Positions 17,109 to 25,397 of a stretch of 64,000 bases of DNA are shown here, piece by piece. The stretch is from the NCBI RefSeq assembly GCF_003122365.1, contig NZ_CP029254.1, positions 2,738,501 through 2,802,500 on the forward strand, read 5' to 3'. The notes under the pieces were generated by a model. The model had not been told where the DNA came from. It ran no database searches and was given only the letters and a program-made list of their open reading frames with translations. Position 1 is the stretch's first letter; each line of letters begins with the position of its first letter. The position numbers and the translations under genes are program-made. This DNA is from Streptomyces spongiicola. GTDB taxonomy: Bacteria > Actinomycetota > Actinomycetes > Streptomycetales > Streptomycetaceae.

Positions 17109-18413
17109 CAGGGCTGTTGCAAGGTTAGTTGATCTTGTGTTCGTGCCGGTCAGCGGGCCGTGTCCGAGACGGAGGAAGCTCCGTTGTGATCGATGACGTC
17201 TCAAGTCCTCGATGAGCAACGGAGCTTCGGTGCTTCCTGAGTCTGCCATGTCCTGCCGGTGTCCGGGGTGCGCTGGGGGCGTGTCTCCCGATGCCGGGGT
17301 GTTCGCGCTGGTCAACAACCTGCGTGACCCGCGTGATCCGCGCGGGTGTCAGTACCCGCTCGGTGCGGTGCTGCTTGTCGCGCTGTGTGCGCCGGCCTGC
17401 CGTTTCGACTCCTTCCGGGCGATGGGGCAGTGGGCGGCGGCGCCCGGTGCCACGCTGGAACGGCTGGGGCTGCGCCGCCGCGGCGCCTTCGGCCTGGTGA
17501 AGACACCGAGCTCGGACACGATCCGCCGCGTGGTCAACGCGGTCATGCCGGGCGGGCTGGAGGGACTGCTGCGGGCCTTCCAGGACAAGGCGCGGGTGGT
17601 GGCCGTGGACGGCAAGTGCCTGCGGGGCTCGCGGGACGCGGCCGGGCAGGCAGTGATGGTGCTGGGGGCGATGCTGCAGGACGGCACGCTGATCGCACAG
17701 CAGAAGGTGGCGGACAAGGGCAGCGAGATCACCGGCTTCGCCGCGCTGCTGGCCGCGCTGGAGCTGGAGGACGCGGTAGTGGTCGCGGACGCGCTGCATA
17801 CCCAGCGCGAGCACGCCAGGGTCCTGGTGGAGGAGTTCGGCGCGCACTACGCCTTCCCCGTCAAGCGCAACCAGCCCGAGCTGTGGAAGGCGTGCCGGAA
17901 GGTTCCCTGGCAGGGCGTGCGGGCCGCCTTCCGCTCCACCGTACGTGCGCACGGCCGCATCGATACGCGGGTGGTGGAGGTGGTGAGCTTCGACGGCCTG
18001 GACTTCCCCTACGTGCGTCAGGTCGCCCGCATCACCCGGTACCGCACCGTGCAGGCGACCGGGAAGCGCAGCCGGGAGACGGTGTACGTGATCACCGACC
18101 TGCCCTCCGGCCAGGCCGACCCGCAGCGCATCGGGGAGATCGTGCAGGCCGAGTGGGGCATCGAGAACAAGATCCATTATGTGCAGGATGCGACCTTCGG
18201 CGAGGATGCCTCCCGTATTCGTACCGGCCACGGACCGCAGAACATGGCCACGTTGAGGTCGGTCGCCATGAACTTCGCGCGCACGATGGGCAGTTCGATC
18301 GCAGACGCGCGTCGACAGCTCGCCCTCGCGCCACACACCGCTCCACTTGACCTCTTCGGTATCCCCTGTGACCTGCACATTCGTGCCTGAAATCCGACCT
18401 TGCAACAGCCCTG
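17109..18413 (+). mobile_element. ISAs1-family insertion sequence
   Basis: The perfect 17-bp inverted repeats are CAGGGCTGTTGCAAGGT at 17109-17125 and its complement at 18397-18413. The element is 1305 bp. Its 10-bp target duplication TGTCCGGTGG is at 17099-17108 on the left. The right copy is displaced to 22211-22220, because an IS701-family element later inserted exactly at the right terminus. Confidence 0.88.
17212..18390 (+). CDS. ISAs1-family transposase
   Basis: This 392-residue protein carries the ISAs1 hallmarks: an N-terminal helical domain with NNLRDPRDPRGCQYPLGAVL, the catalytic VVAVDGKCLRGS, a second Asp in VVVADALHTQ, and the C-terminal WGIENKIHYVQDATFGEDAS followed by RTGHGPQNMATLRS. 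The length is typical and no key residue is missing, so it is probably functional. Confidence 0.92.
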   Translation: MSNGASVLPESAMSCRCPGCAGGVSPDAGVFALVNNLRDPRDPRGCQYPLGAVLLVALCAPACRFDSFRAMGQWAAAPGATLERLGLRRRGAFGLVKTPSSDTIRRVVNAVMPGGLEGLLRAFQDKARVVAVDGKCLRGSRDAAGQAVMVLGAMLQDGTLIAQQKVADKGSEITGFAALLAALELEDAVVVADALHTQREHARVLVEEFGAHYAFPVKRNQPELWKACRKVPWQGVRAAFRSTVRAHGRIDTRVVEVVSFDGLDFPYVRQVARITRYRTVQATGKRSRETVYVITDLPSGQADPQRIGEIVQAEWGIENKIHYVQDATFGEDASRIRTGHGPQNMATLRSVAMNFARTMGSSIADARRQLALAPHTAPLDLFGIPCDLHIRA

Positions 18414-18491
18414 TACTACAGCCTCAGATCTTGTGACTGCTGATCGGTGATGGGGTGCGTTGCTTCTTGAGTGATGGGTGGGCGGCTGCGG

Positions 18492-20018
18492 TCATGCCGC
18501 GAGGGCGAGTTGTCCCTGGTAGCGGACGGCGTGGGTGTGCAGGTGGTCGAGTTCGGTGAAGTAGCTCCAGTACCGGTCGAAGTCGCCGTTGTCGATGACG
18601 GCGCGTAGAAGGAGGACCGCCTCGGCGCCGGTCAGGCTCCATCTCGCCCCGGTCGTGTCCAGGCGGTCCTTGACGAGGAAGCGGCAGCTTCCCTCGATCA
18701 CCCCGGTCGCGATGGGCCAGCCCATGGCGAGGGCGAGGTGGTAGCGCAGGTAGGGCTCTTTGGCCTGCAGGTAGGCGGCGGTGCGGGCGACGGCGGGTAG
18801 TTGCTTCGCGTCATCGGGGCGGGTGCGCAGGTGCTGGCGCAGTGCGGCCACGACGCGGGGGCTGTGCCCGTCCAGCACGGTGCGGGCGGCGTCGGCGACC
18901 CAGGCCGCGCGCGCTGCGTGGCCTGGGTGAAGGTCCTCGGCGGCCCGCCACAGATATTCGATCACATGCACGATGTCCACGATCGTGTCGACATGGACAC
19001 CGCGGGTGGCCGCTTCCCTTGCGATGCACTCGAGTTGGTGGTTGGCGCCGTCGACCAGGACGATCCAGCGGCGCCGGTGGTCGGGGTCTCGCTGTTCGGC
19101 GTGGTCGAACATCGCGGTGACCATGGCCGCGGTGGAACGCTGAAGGGAGCCTTCCAGGTGCCGGCCCCGTGCGCGCGGGCCGTGGGTGCGGGCGGCGCGT
19201 TCGGCCGCGGTGGCCGGCAGGACATCCGCACCGGTGCGTGGGACCGGGTCGGCATCGTAGACGGCGAAGACGGTCGCCATCCGGCGGCGACCGGTGTGCT
19301 CGCGACTGGACAGCTGGGCCGAGGGCGGCTGCGGGCCGTCAGCTGCCCGTGCGGCGCGGACCGCCTCCCGCAGATCGGACGGGATCATGTTCACGCCGGT
19401 CGCGTCGCAGCTGAGCACCAGCAGCCGGTCCCCCTCACTGCCGACGGCTGGGGCGGGGGCGGGCAGGTCCTGCTGGTAGAAGGCGGGGATGTGGGCGGCA
19501 ACCCGACACGCGATCTCCATCAACTGCCGGGTGCCCAGCCGCCCACCGGTGGTGCGCTCAAGGTGAGCGCCCGCCCGGCGCAGGGGTGTCTCGGCGACCT
19601 CGAGGGCGACGGCGCGCTGCAGCGGGTAGGAGTAGACCTGCCGGGGCAGGGCCAGGGCGGCGTCGCCGGGGTGCAGGTTAGCCGCACCGGGGGCGCGGTA
19701 GGCGATCCGGGCCGCCTCCACCCGGCCCAGCGTGGTGGCCAGCAGCCGGCGGTGGCCCAGTTCGGCCCGAGGGCGCACCACCGCGTCGCTGCCGGTGACC
19801 GTCCGAACGCGTACCTCGGCGGCGGCGCGGGCATCCAGCTGGTCCTGCAGCATCTGCCGCAGCACTTCCCGGCCCGCGGCGGTGATGTAGTCCTCCAGCC
19901 CTTCGGCGGTGGCCGAGGCCATGGCCGGGTGGGACAGATGGGCGAGCATCTCCTCCATCCGGGTGCGAGTGGCGGTGAACGGGTCGGGGGCCTGGGGCGC
20001 GGACGTGTAAGGTGCCAC
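18492..20018 (-). CDS. ISKra4-family transposase
   Basis: This is a 508-residue protein with ISKra4 signatures: RLLVLSCDATGVNM (first Asp), RWIVLVDGANHQLECIA (second Asp), DIVHVIEYLWRAAEDLHPGH, and the C-terminal Glu in PIATGVIEGSCRFLVKDRLD followed by TGARWSLTGAEAVL. It starts with GTG at 20018. The length and motifs are normal, so the enzyme looks active. The accessory gene lies 73 bp upstream on the same strand. Confidence 0.92.
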   Translation of the reverse strand: MAPYTSAPQAPDPFTATRTRMEEMLAHLSHPAMASATAEGLEDYITAAGREVLRQMLQDQLDARAAAEVRVRTVTGSDAVVRPRAELGHRRLLATTLGRVEAARIAYRAPGAANLHPGDAALALPRQVYSYPLQRAVALEVAETPLRRAGAHLERTTGGRLGTRQLMEIACRVAAHIPAFYQQDLPAPAPAVGSEGDRLLVLSCDATGVNMIPSDLREAVRAARAADGPQPPSAQLSSREHTGRRRMATVFAVYDADPVPRTGADVLPATAAERAARTHGPRARGRHLEGSLQRSTAAMVTAMFDHAEQRDPDHRRRWIVLVDGANHQLECIAREAATRGVHVDTIVDIVHVIEYLWRAAEDLHPGHAARAAWVADAARTVLDGHSPRVVAALRQHLRTRPDDAKQLPAVARTAAYLQAKEPYLRYHLALAMGWPIATGVIEGSCRFLVKDRLDTTGARWSLTGAEAVLLLRAVIDNGDFDRYWSYFTELDHLHTHAVRYQGQLALAA

Positions 20019-20091
20019 CGGGTCTTCTTCCTTGCGCGGTCTGGCTGTTCACCCGACCAACAAGAAGGAGGCCCGTTCCCGTATCGGCAGG

Positions 20092-20571
20092 TCACCCACG
20101 CGCCGCAGCACCTCCACGCGCCAGGGTGAACAGGCCGCCCGGGGTCTGTACCACCCGCCCGGCGGCAGCGGCCCTCTTCAACTGGTGGCGCACCCGCTCT
20201 ACTTCACGAGGCACCGCCTCCAGCCCCAGCCCCTCCACCACCTGCCGACACCGCACCGGACCAGCGTACGCGGCCAGCACCCCCAGCATCCGCCCGGTGA
20301 ACTCGCCAGTCCCCTCGGCAGCTTGACCACCGACGGTGCCCGACACCTCCGCTCGCGGGGCCGGGATCCGGCCCCGCCCCGACCCGGCCTCGCCGTGCGC
20401 CGCCGGGAGCTCGCCCACCACCTGGCACGCCGTCGCCACCCGGGCCAGCTCCTGCTCGCACACCACCAGCAGCCCGGCAATCCGCTCGGCCTCGCCGCGC
20501 AACCGCTCCACCTCCCGACGACAGGCTGCCTCCCGCTCCCGCAGCAGCGCGAGTACCTCGTCGCAGCCCAT
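20092..20571 (-). CDS. ISKra4 accessory protein: coiled coil plus winged-helix-like domain
   Basis: This 159-residue protein starts at an ATG preceded by GGGAGAGG. An N-terminal charged coiled coil (ALLREREAACRREVERLRGE) is joined by a Gly/Pro-rich linker to a C-terminal domain with RCRQVVEGLGLEAVPREVER, then RVRHQLKRAAAAGRVVQTPG and GLFTL, resembling a winged helix. The same architecture and a clearly related C-terminus occur in the accessory gene of the unrelated IS5 element at 30275. A role as a transposition regulator or DNA-binding helper is inferred. Confidence 0.7.
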   Translation of the reverse strand: MGCDEVLALLREREAACRREVERLRGEAERIAGLLVVCEQELARVATACQVVGELPAAHGEAGSGRGRIPAPRAEVSGTVGGQAAEGTGEFTGRMLGVLAAYAGPVRCRQVVEGLGLEAVPREVERVRHQLKRAAAAGRVVQTPGGLFTLARGGAAARG

Positions 20572-20690
20572 CCGACCCCGCCTCTCCCACGCCAGCTGAT
20601 CAACAGCTACCGCAACGAGGACACCGGCCCTCCAGACACGCACTCGTCACTCAAGAGGAAACGCACCCTCGGTGATGTCGTTGTCTGGTC

Positions 20691-21977
20691 ATGCTGGTCG
20701 ATGTGGCGCCGGAGCACGTGGAGGGGTGGGCGGAGGAACTGGCCTCGCTCACCGCGGGGTTGGGGCATTTGTTCGCGCGGCCGGAGCCGCGGGAGGTGTT
20801 CGCCGACCTGGTCGAGGGCCTGCTGTCGGACCTGGGCCGCAAGAACGGCTGGACGATGGCGGTGCGGGCCGGGCACGCCACCCCGCACCGGATCCAGAAG
20901 TTCCTCGGTGAGGCGTCCTGGGACGCGGACGCGCTGCTGGCCGAGGTCCAGGGCTACATCGCCGCCCATCTCGGGGATGCGGGAGCCACGCTGGTACTGG
21001 ACGACACCCAGGTGATCAAGAAGGGGACGCAGTCGGTCGGGGTGGCCCACCAGCACTGCGGGGTGACCGGGGACGTGCGCAACTGCCAGGTGATGGTGAT
21101 GCTGACCTACGCAGCCAGGGCCGGGCACACCTTCTACGACCGGCGCCTGTACCTGCCCGCCGTCTGGGCCCAGGACACGTCGCGCCGCCGGAACGCAGGG
21201 GTGCCCGAGGAGATCGCCTTCGCCACCAAGCCCGAGCCGGGCGTCGAGATGCTGCGCGGCGCCATCGACGGCGGCCTGCCCTTTGCCTGGGTGTCCGCCG
21301 ACGCCGACTACGGCAAGGACCCCGCCCTGCGCGCCTTCCTGCACGAAAATGCCCTGCCCTACGTGCTGGGGGTCCCGGTCACGCTGCCGGTGGCCGGCCC
21401 GCCCGGAAAGCCGTACCAGCCCGCCGTCCAGAAGACCGGTGACCTGCTGCACTACGCAATCGCCCGCGACCGGTGGGAGCGCCGCAGCCAGGGTGAGGGC
21501 TTCAAGGGCCAGCGGTACTACGACTGGACCTGGTTCGAGGTGACCCTGCCCGGCCAGCAGCCCGCCGACGGCTTCGCCCACCACCTGCTCATCCGCCGCT
21601 CCACCGACAAGAAGCAACTCGCAGGCGGGCGCGTGGACTTCGAGTACGCCTACTTCCTCGTGCACCACCGCCGCGACGCCGCCCTGCCGGAGGCGGTCTG
21701 CCGGACCGGAGTGCGCTGGAAGGTCGAGGAGAACAACGAGCAGGCGAAACAGACCACCGGGCTGGGCCAGTACCAGGTCCGCCGCTGGAACTCCTGGCAC
21801 CGCCACGTCACCTGCGCAATGCTCGCCCTGGCCTTCCTGACCGTCCAACGCGCCCAGCACCCCGACCCCGGGCAGACACCCGCGCCCGGGGACCACACAG
21901 CCTCCGGCAACGCCCCCGAACAGGGCGATGATCAGGGAAAAGGCAGACGGACGGAGGAGATGACCGCCTACCGCTGA
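20691..21977 (+). CDS. IS701-family transposase
   Basis: This 428-residue protein shows GWTMAVRAGHATPHRIQKFL, the catalytic LVLDDTQVIKKGTQSVGVAH, a second Asp in VSADADYGKD, and WKVEENNEQAKQTTGLGQYQ, which provides the Glu. The length is normal. The reading frame is undamaged by the ISKra4 insertion, which lies upstream (ending 20668-20676), but the native promoter region was separated from the left end. A short Pro-rich tail ends at 21977. Confidence 0.92.
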   Translation: MLVDVAPEHVEGWAEELASLTAGLGHLFARPEPREVFADLVEGLLSDLGRKNGWTMAVRAGHATPHRIQKFLGEASWDADALLAEVQGYIAAHLGDAGATLVLDDTQVIKKGTQSVGVAHQHCGVTGDVRNCQVMVMLTYAARAGHTFYDRRLYLPAVWAQDTSRRRNAGVPEEIAFATKPEPGVEMLRGAIDGGLPFAWVSADADYGKDPALRAFLHENALPYVLGVPVTLPVAGPPGKPYQPAVQKTGDLLHYAIARDRWERRSQGEGFKGQRYYDWTWFEVTLPGQQPADGFAHHLLIRRSTDKKQLAGGRVDFEYAYFLVHHRRDAALPEAVCRTGVRWKVEENNEQAKQTTGLGQYQVRRWNSWHRHVTCAMLALAFLTVQRAQHPDPGQTPAPGDHTASGNAPEQGDDQGKGRRTEEMTAYR

Positions 21978-22319
21978 TCCGCTTGACCGTTCCGGCACTC
22001 GCCGGCGTGCTCGCCGCCACCGCCCTCGTCGCCCACCACGAGCCCGCCTACCACCTGCAGCAGCACCACTGGCGAACCCTCCACCAGACCCGGGCCACCG
22101 TCAGCCACTACACCCGGCGCGGCGACCCGCTGCCCGCCCGCCTCCGCCCCTGGCGAGCACCACCCGACCACGCCCGATCACATCACGAAGATCTGAGGCT
22201 GTAGTACCTGTGTCCGGTGGCGGTCACAGGTCGGTGAAGTCGTCGGCCCAACGCCAGAGGTGGGGCAGGCGGCGGGCGCGGTTCTGTCAAACGAGAGTTG
22301 CAACTCGGGTTGTTGAAGG

Positions 22320-22770
22320 TTACTGACGGGCTGCGGAGAGGCGGCCGTCGAAGGTGATGTCGAAGGCGTTCAGGGCTGTCTTCCAGCGCATGGTCCAGCT
22401 GGCCTGCCCCTTGCCGGTGGGGTCCAGCGACATGATCGCCATGTAGACGCACTTCAAGGCCGCGATCTCGTTCGGGAAGTGGCCGCGGGCCTTGACTGCT
22501 CGCCGGATCCTGGCGTTCACCGACTCGATGGCGTTCGTGGTGCAGACGATGCGGCGGATCTCGGTGTCGAACCGAAGGAACGGCGTGAACTCCTCCCACG
22601 CGTTCTCCCAGAGCCGCACGATCGCCGGATACTTCTTGCCCCACGCGTCGGCGAACTCCGCGAACCGCTCGAGCATGGTTTCCTCGGTCGCCGCGGTGTA
22701 GACGGGCTTGAGAAGCTTGGCGATCTTGTCCCAGTCCTGGCGGGCGGCATAGCAGAAGGAGTTTCGCAGC
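22320..22770 (-). pseudogene. IS256-family transposase, C-terminal fragment
   Basis: About 150 residues of an IS256/Mutator-type transposase remain, including CTTNAIESVNARIRRAVKAR, GHFPNEIAALK and NAFDITFDGRLS just before the stop. The frame continues upstream through RNSFCYAARQDWDKIAKLLK to about 22770 and then ends abruptly, so the N-terminal two thirds with the first two catalytic Asp are gone. The right end of the element is probably near 22285-22300. It separates the IS1380 remnant from a truncated toxin domain. Confidence 0.88.
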
Positions 22771-23055
22771 TATGCACCCCAACCGGTCACGGCTCGACCA
22801 ACCGCCCACCCCCGGAACTCGCCCGAGCCCTGCCCCTTCCCTGGGGCAAAGCCTGCCAAGAAGAAGACCCCGGTACAGGGCGGTGGAGGGCTGCATGCCC
22901 GCTGGAAGGATGCCAAGGGCCGTATCTACGAGCACGGCCGACAGCACGACAGGATCGAGATGTACGACAAGAACGGCAAGCGCATCGGGGAGTTCGACTA
23001 TCGGACCGGAGAGCAGACCAAACCCCGCGACCCGACGCGAAAGGTGGAGAAGTGA
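22771..23055 (+). pseudogene. C-terminal colicin E3-type ribonuclease domain of a toxin, N-terminus lost
   Basis: The frame ends with LHARWKDAKGRIYEHGRQHD, RIEMYDKNGKRIGEFDY and GEQTKPRDPTRKVEK, matching the cytotoxic domain of colicin E3/cloacin-type nucleases, which cut 16S rRNA in the decoding centre. The catalytic His and Glu of the family (Q-H-x-x-x-E) and the C-terminal Arg are kept; the family's Asp two or three residues before the His is Gly here. No start codon or delivery domain is present. The frame is cut at the IS256 junction, so this is the orphaned tip of a larger polymorphic toxin. It overlaps the next gene by 4 bp. Confidence 0.8.
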
Positions 23056-23285
23056 TCTACAGGATCGCCCAGTACCACAGGGACGAAGATTTCACCGATG
23101 ACCGGTGGGACGTGACCTACCTCGGCGAGCGAACCCTGGCAGGGGTCTTCCACATCACGCACCCCGACCATCTCGGTGACACCTACCGGGTGACGGAGGA
23201 GCAGGCCGCCAAGCTCGCACCGCTCACCGGACTCACATTCGACCTCGAAACCTACGAGTACTACCTGGAGCCCACCGCCGACTGA
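23052..23285 (+). CDS. small acidic protein, probable immunity protein for the E3-type nuclease
   Basis: This 77-residue protein starts at a GTG that overlaps the toxin stop codon (GTGA), which implies translational coupling. It is acidic and compact: YRIAQYHRDEDFTDDRWDVT, then ITHPDHLGDTYRVTEEQAAK and a C-terminal YEYYLEP. It does not look like the classical cloacin immunity family to me. Small nucleases of this kind are inhibited by acidic immunity proteins encoded immediately downstream, which is the basis for the call. A dead second copy lies at 4830-5001. An IS1380 element inserted so that its target duplication CTGAT overlaps the stop codon; the protein is not truncated. Confidence 0.75.
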   Translation: MIYRIAQYHRDEDFTDDRWDVTYLGERTLAGVFHITHPDHLGDTYRVTEEQAAKLAPLTGLTFDLETYEYYLEPTAD

Positions 23286-23286
23286 T

Positions 23287-24946
23287 CCTGGATCCACCGC
23301 GTGATAGTCGGTCTGTGGGCGACGAATAGAGAAGAGGTGCCTGCTGACCTGGGATGATGGGAGTTCCTACGCCCTCATCAGTCCCACGAAGCAAGGCACC
23401 TCGTAAGTGAAAGTCTCCCACAGACCCGCGGAGCTCTTCGCCGCGTTTGACGACCCGGACCTGATCGCGCACGCCGGGCTGATCCCGACGATCCGGCTGG
23501 CCGAGCGGTGCGGGTTGCCCGCCTTGGTGGCCCAGAAGGTGAGGCTCACCGGTGCGAAGAACGGTGCCGGTACGGCCGCCGACGCGAAAGCTCTGTCGAT
23601 CGTGGGCGGCATGGTCGCCGGGGCGGACAGCATCGACGACCTGGACATACTGCGCCACGGCGGGCTGCCGCGCCTGTTTGGCGGGGTGCGGGCGCCGTCC
23701 ACGCTGGGCAGTTTCCTGCGCGCCTTCACCTGGGGGCATGTGCGCCAACTGGATTCCGCCGCAAGGGCGTTCACCTGCCGCCTGGCCGCGCACACCGGTC
23801 TGATCCCCCGCCGGGACGAGGTGGTGTTCGTGGACATCGACTCCAAGGTCAAGCAGGTCTACGGCCCCGCCAAGCAGGGCGCCTCGTTCGGCTACACCAA
23901 GCAGCGCGGCCTGCACTTCCAGATCGTCACCGTGAAGACCTCCACCTGCGCACCCGTGATCGTGGCCACCAGGCTGCGCAAGGGCTCGGCAGGCTCCGGC
24001 AAGGGCGCGGCCAGTCTGCTGCGCGAGGCCCTGGCCACGGTCCGGGCCATGGGCATCACCGCACACATCGTCGTCCGTGCGGACTCCGCGTACTTCTCCC
24101 ACAAGGTCGTCGATGTGTGCCGCAAGGCCGGTGCCGCCTTCTCCCTGGCCATCGCGGTCAAGAAGACCATCCGCGAGGCCATCATGCAGATCCCCGAGGA
24201 TGCCTGGACGCCGATCAAGTACGCCAGCGCCGTCTGGGACGCCGAGGAGGAACGCTGGATCTCCGACGCCGAGATCACCGAGATCGAGTTCACCGCGTTC
24301 ACCAGCAAGAGGAAGGCATTCCACACCACCGCCCGACTGATCGTGCGCCGCGTGAAACGGCTGAACCCCAAGAGCGTGCCCGCCGGCCAGGCCGAGCTGT
24401 TCGGCGTCTGGCGCCACCACGTGATCTTCACCGACAGCCCGTTCGTCCTCGCCCAGGCCGAGCCGATGCACCGCGAACACGCCGTCATCGAGCAGGTCTT
24501 CGCCGACCTGGAAGACTCCGCACTCGCCCACCTGCCCTCAGGGAAGTTCACCGCGAACGCCGCCTGGCTGACCCTGGCCGCCACCGCCTACAACCTCACC
24601 CGCGCGAACGGCCACCTCGCCTCCGCCTTCCACGCCAAGGCGAGGACCGGCACCATCCGCCGCCACCTGATCAACATCCCCGCCCGGATCGCCACCGGAG
24701 CCCGCCGCATCACCCTCCACCTGCCCCAACGCTGGCGCTGGGCCGACGACTTCACCGACCTGTGGACAGCCACCGGCCAGCGCATGCTCACCTGAACCAC
24801 ACGCTCAACCTGACCGCCAACGACCTGGAAGAACCTCGGAGATCCCGCACCGGACGGCCACCCGGCCCATCGTGCTGCCCACACCCCGAAAGATCATTCC
24901 GAACCCGCCCGATACCGAAGATCAGAAGTCACGCGGTGGATCCAGG
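23287..24946 (+). mobile_element. intact IS1380-family insertion sequence
   Basis: The perfect 18-bp inverted repeats are CCTGGATCCACCGCGTGA at 23287-23304 and its complement ending at 24946. They are flanked by a 5-bp duplication CTGAT at 23282-23286 and 24947-24951. The length is 1660 bp. A diverged, broken relative is at 14960-22281. Confidence 0.9.
23407..24795 (+). CDS. IS1380-family transposase
   Basis: This 462-residue DDE transposase has VVFVDIDSKVKQVYGPAKQG (first Asp), IVVRADSAYFSHKVVD (second Asp) and HAVIEQVFADLEDSALAHLP (Glu region). NAAWLTLAATAYNLTRANG follows, typical of the family. It starts with GTG at 23407. Nothing suggests damage. Confidence 0.92.
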   Translation: MKVSHRPAELFAAFDDPDLIAHAGLIPTIRLAERCGLPALVAQKVRLTGAKNGAGTAADAKALSIVGGMVAGADSIDDLDILRHGGLPRLFGGVRAPSTLGSFLRAFTWGHVRQLDSAARAFTCRLAAHTGLIPRRDEVVFVDIDSKVKQVYGPAKQGASFGYTKQRGLHFQIVTVKTSTCAPVIVATRLRKGSAGSGKGAASLLREALATVRAMGITAHIVVRADSAYFSHKVVDVCRKAGAAFSLAIAVKKTIREAIMQIPEDAWTPIKYASAVWDAEEERWISDAEITEIEFTAFTSKRKAFHTTARLIVRRVKRLNPKSVPAGQAELFGVWRHHVIFTDSPFVLAQAEPMHREHAVIEQVFADLEDSALAHLPSGKFTANAAWLTLAATAYNLTRANGHLASAFHAKARTGTIRRHLINIPARIATGARRITLHLPQRWRWADDFTDLWTATGQRMLT

Positions 24947-25066
24947 CTGATCGCAGAGATCCACGGCTACCAGACTCGCGGCCCGGCGCCGTCGCCTACG
25001 ACGCGCCGGGCCGCATCGCGCTGGTGCACGATCACTCGCCAACGACCGAGAACGCGTCAGCATCAG

Positions 25067-25396
25067 TCAGGTCCCAACGCAAGTGACCTCGAGTATCAAA
25101 GAATCTCGAAAGAGTCGCTCAGCAATGGGAGTAGTCTCCGCCGCATAGCTACCAGTCTGATAGTCCAAGGTCGGATCGGGGGGTCCGCAGTGCAGGATCT
25201 CATCCAATGCGGGCCAAGCGGACAAAGGTACGTCATAGCCGTAAAGCATCCAAGGGTCACCCTCATCGGGAATGATGACCTTGCGTAGTCGGATGATCTG
25301 ATCGCGACTGATGGGGCGCCGCGTACGCAATAGCTCGTCTTCTTTGTCGTATCCGTCCAAATACCAGACGACATCTCGTGGTTCTTCTATGGTCAT
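25067..25396 (-). CDS. small acidic immunity-like protein
   Basis: This 109-residue protein contains VVWYLDGYDKEDELLRTRRP, then LRKVIIPDEGDPWMLYGYDV and LSAWPALDEIL. I cannot assign a family with confidence; the layout (a Y-D-K-x-D-E-L opening, a D-P-W-M-L-Y-x-Y-x-V middle) resembles small immunity-type proteins that sit beside polymorphic toxins. A group II intron ends only a few bases before the ATG at 25396 and no Shine-Dalgarno is visible. The intron may therefore have separated the gene from its true start or promoter. No toxin is adjacent now. Confidence 0.6.
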   Translation of the reverse strand: MTIEEPRDVVWYLDGYDKEDELLRTRRPISRDQIIRLRKVIIPDEGDPWMLYGYDVPLSAWPALDEILHCGPPDPTLDYQTGSYAAETTPIAERLFRDSLILEVTCVGT

Positions 25397-25397
25397 T

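Larger units (their letters stand above)
18452..20668 (-). mobile_element. ISKra4-family insertion sequence
   Basis: Related ends face each other: GGGGTGCGTTGCTTCTTGAG at 18452 and the complement of GGGTGCGTTTCCTCTTGAG ending at 20668. The 8-bp target duplication TCGGTGAT is at 18444-18451 and 20669-20676. The 2217-bp element carries a transposase and an accessory gene, both on the minus strand, and splits the left end of the IS701-family element. Confidence 0.82.
18414..22206 (+). mobile_element. IS701-family element, interrupted by an ISKra4-family element
   Basis: The ends are TACTACAGCCTCAGATCTTG at 18414 and CAAGATCTGAGGCTGTAGTA-like sequence ending at 22206 (one mismatch in the first 20). 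The 4-bp target duplication CCTG is at 18410-18413 and 22207-22210, so the element landed on the last four bases of the ISAs1 element. Without the ISKra4 insert and one target copy it is about 1.57 kb, the normal IS701 size. Confidence 0.82.
14960..22281. mobile_element. IS1380-family remnant hosting four nested insertion sequences
   Basis: The outer end at 14960 (CCTCGATCCACCGCGTGA) matches the end of the intact IS1380 copy at 23287-24946. The sequence then tracks the reverse complement of that copy in three pieces: 14960-15055, 17023-17108 and 22211-22281. The last piece covers the transposase C-terminus (GTCGGTGAAGTCGTCGGCCC is shared). Removing the inserts restores a continuous match. The N-terminal two thirds of the transposase are missing, because the remnant ends where an IS256 fragment begins. 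Confidence 0.8.
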
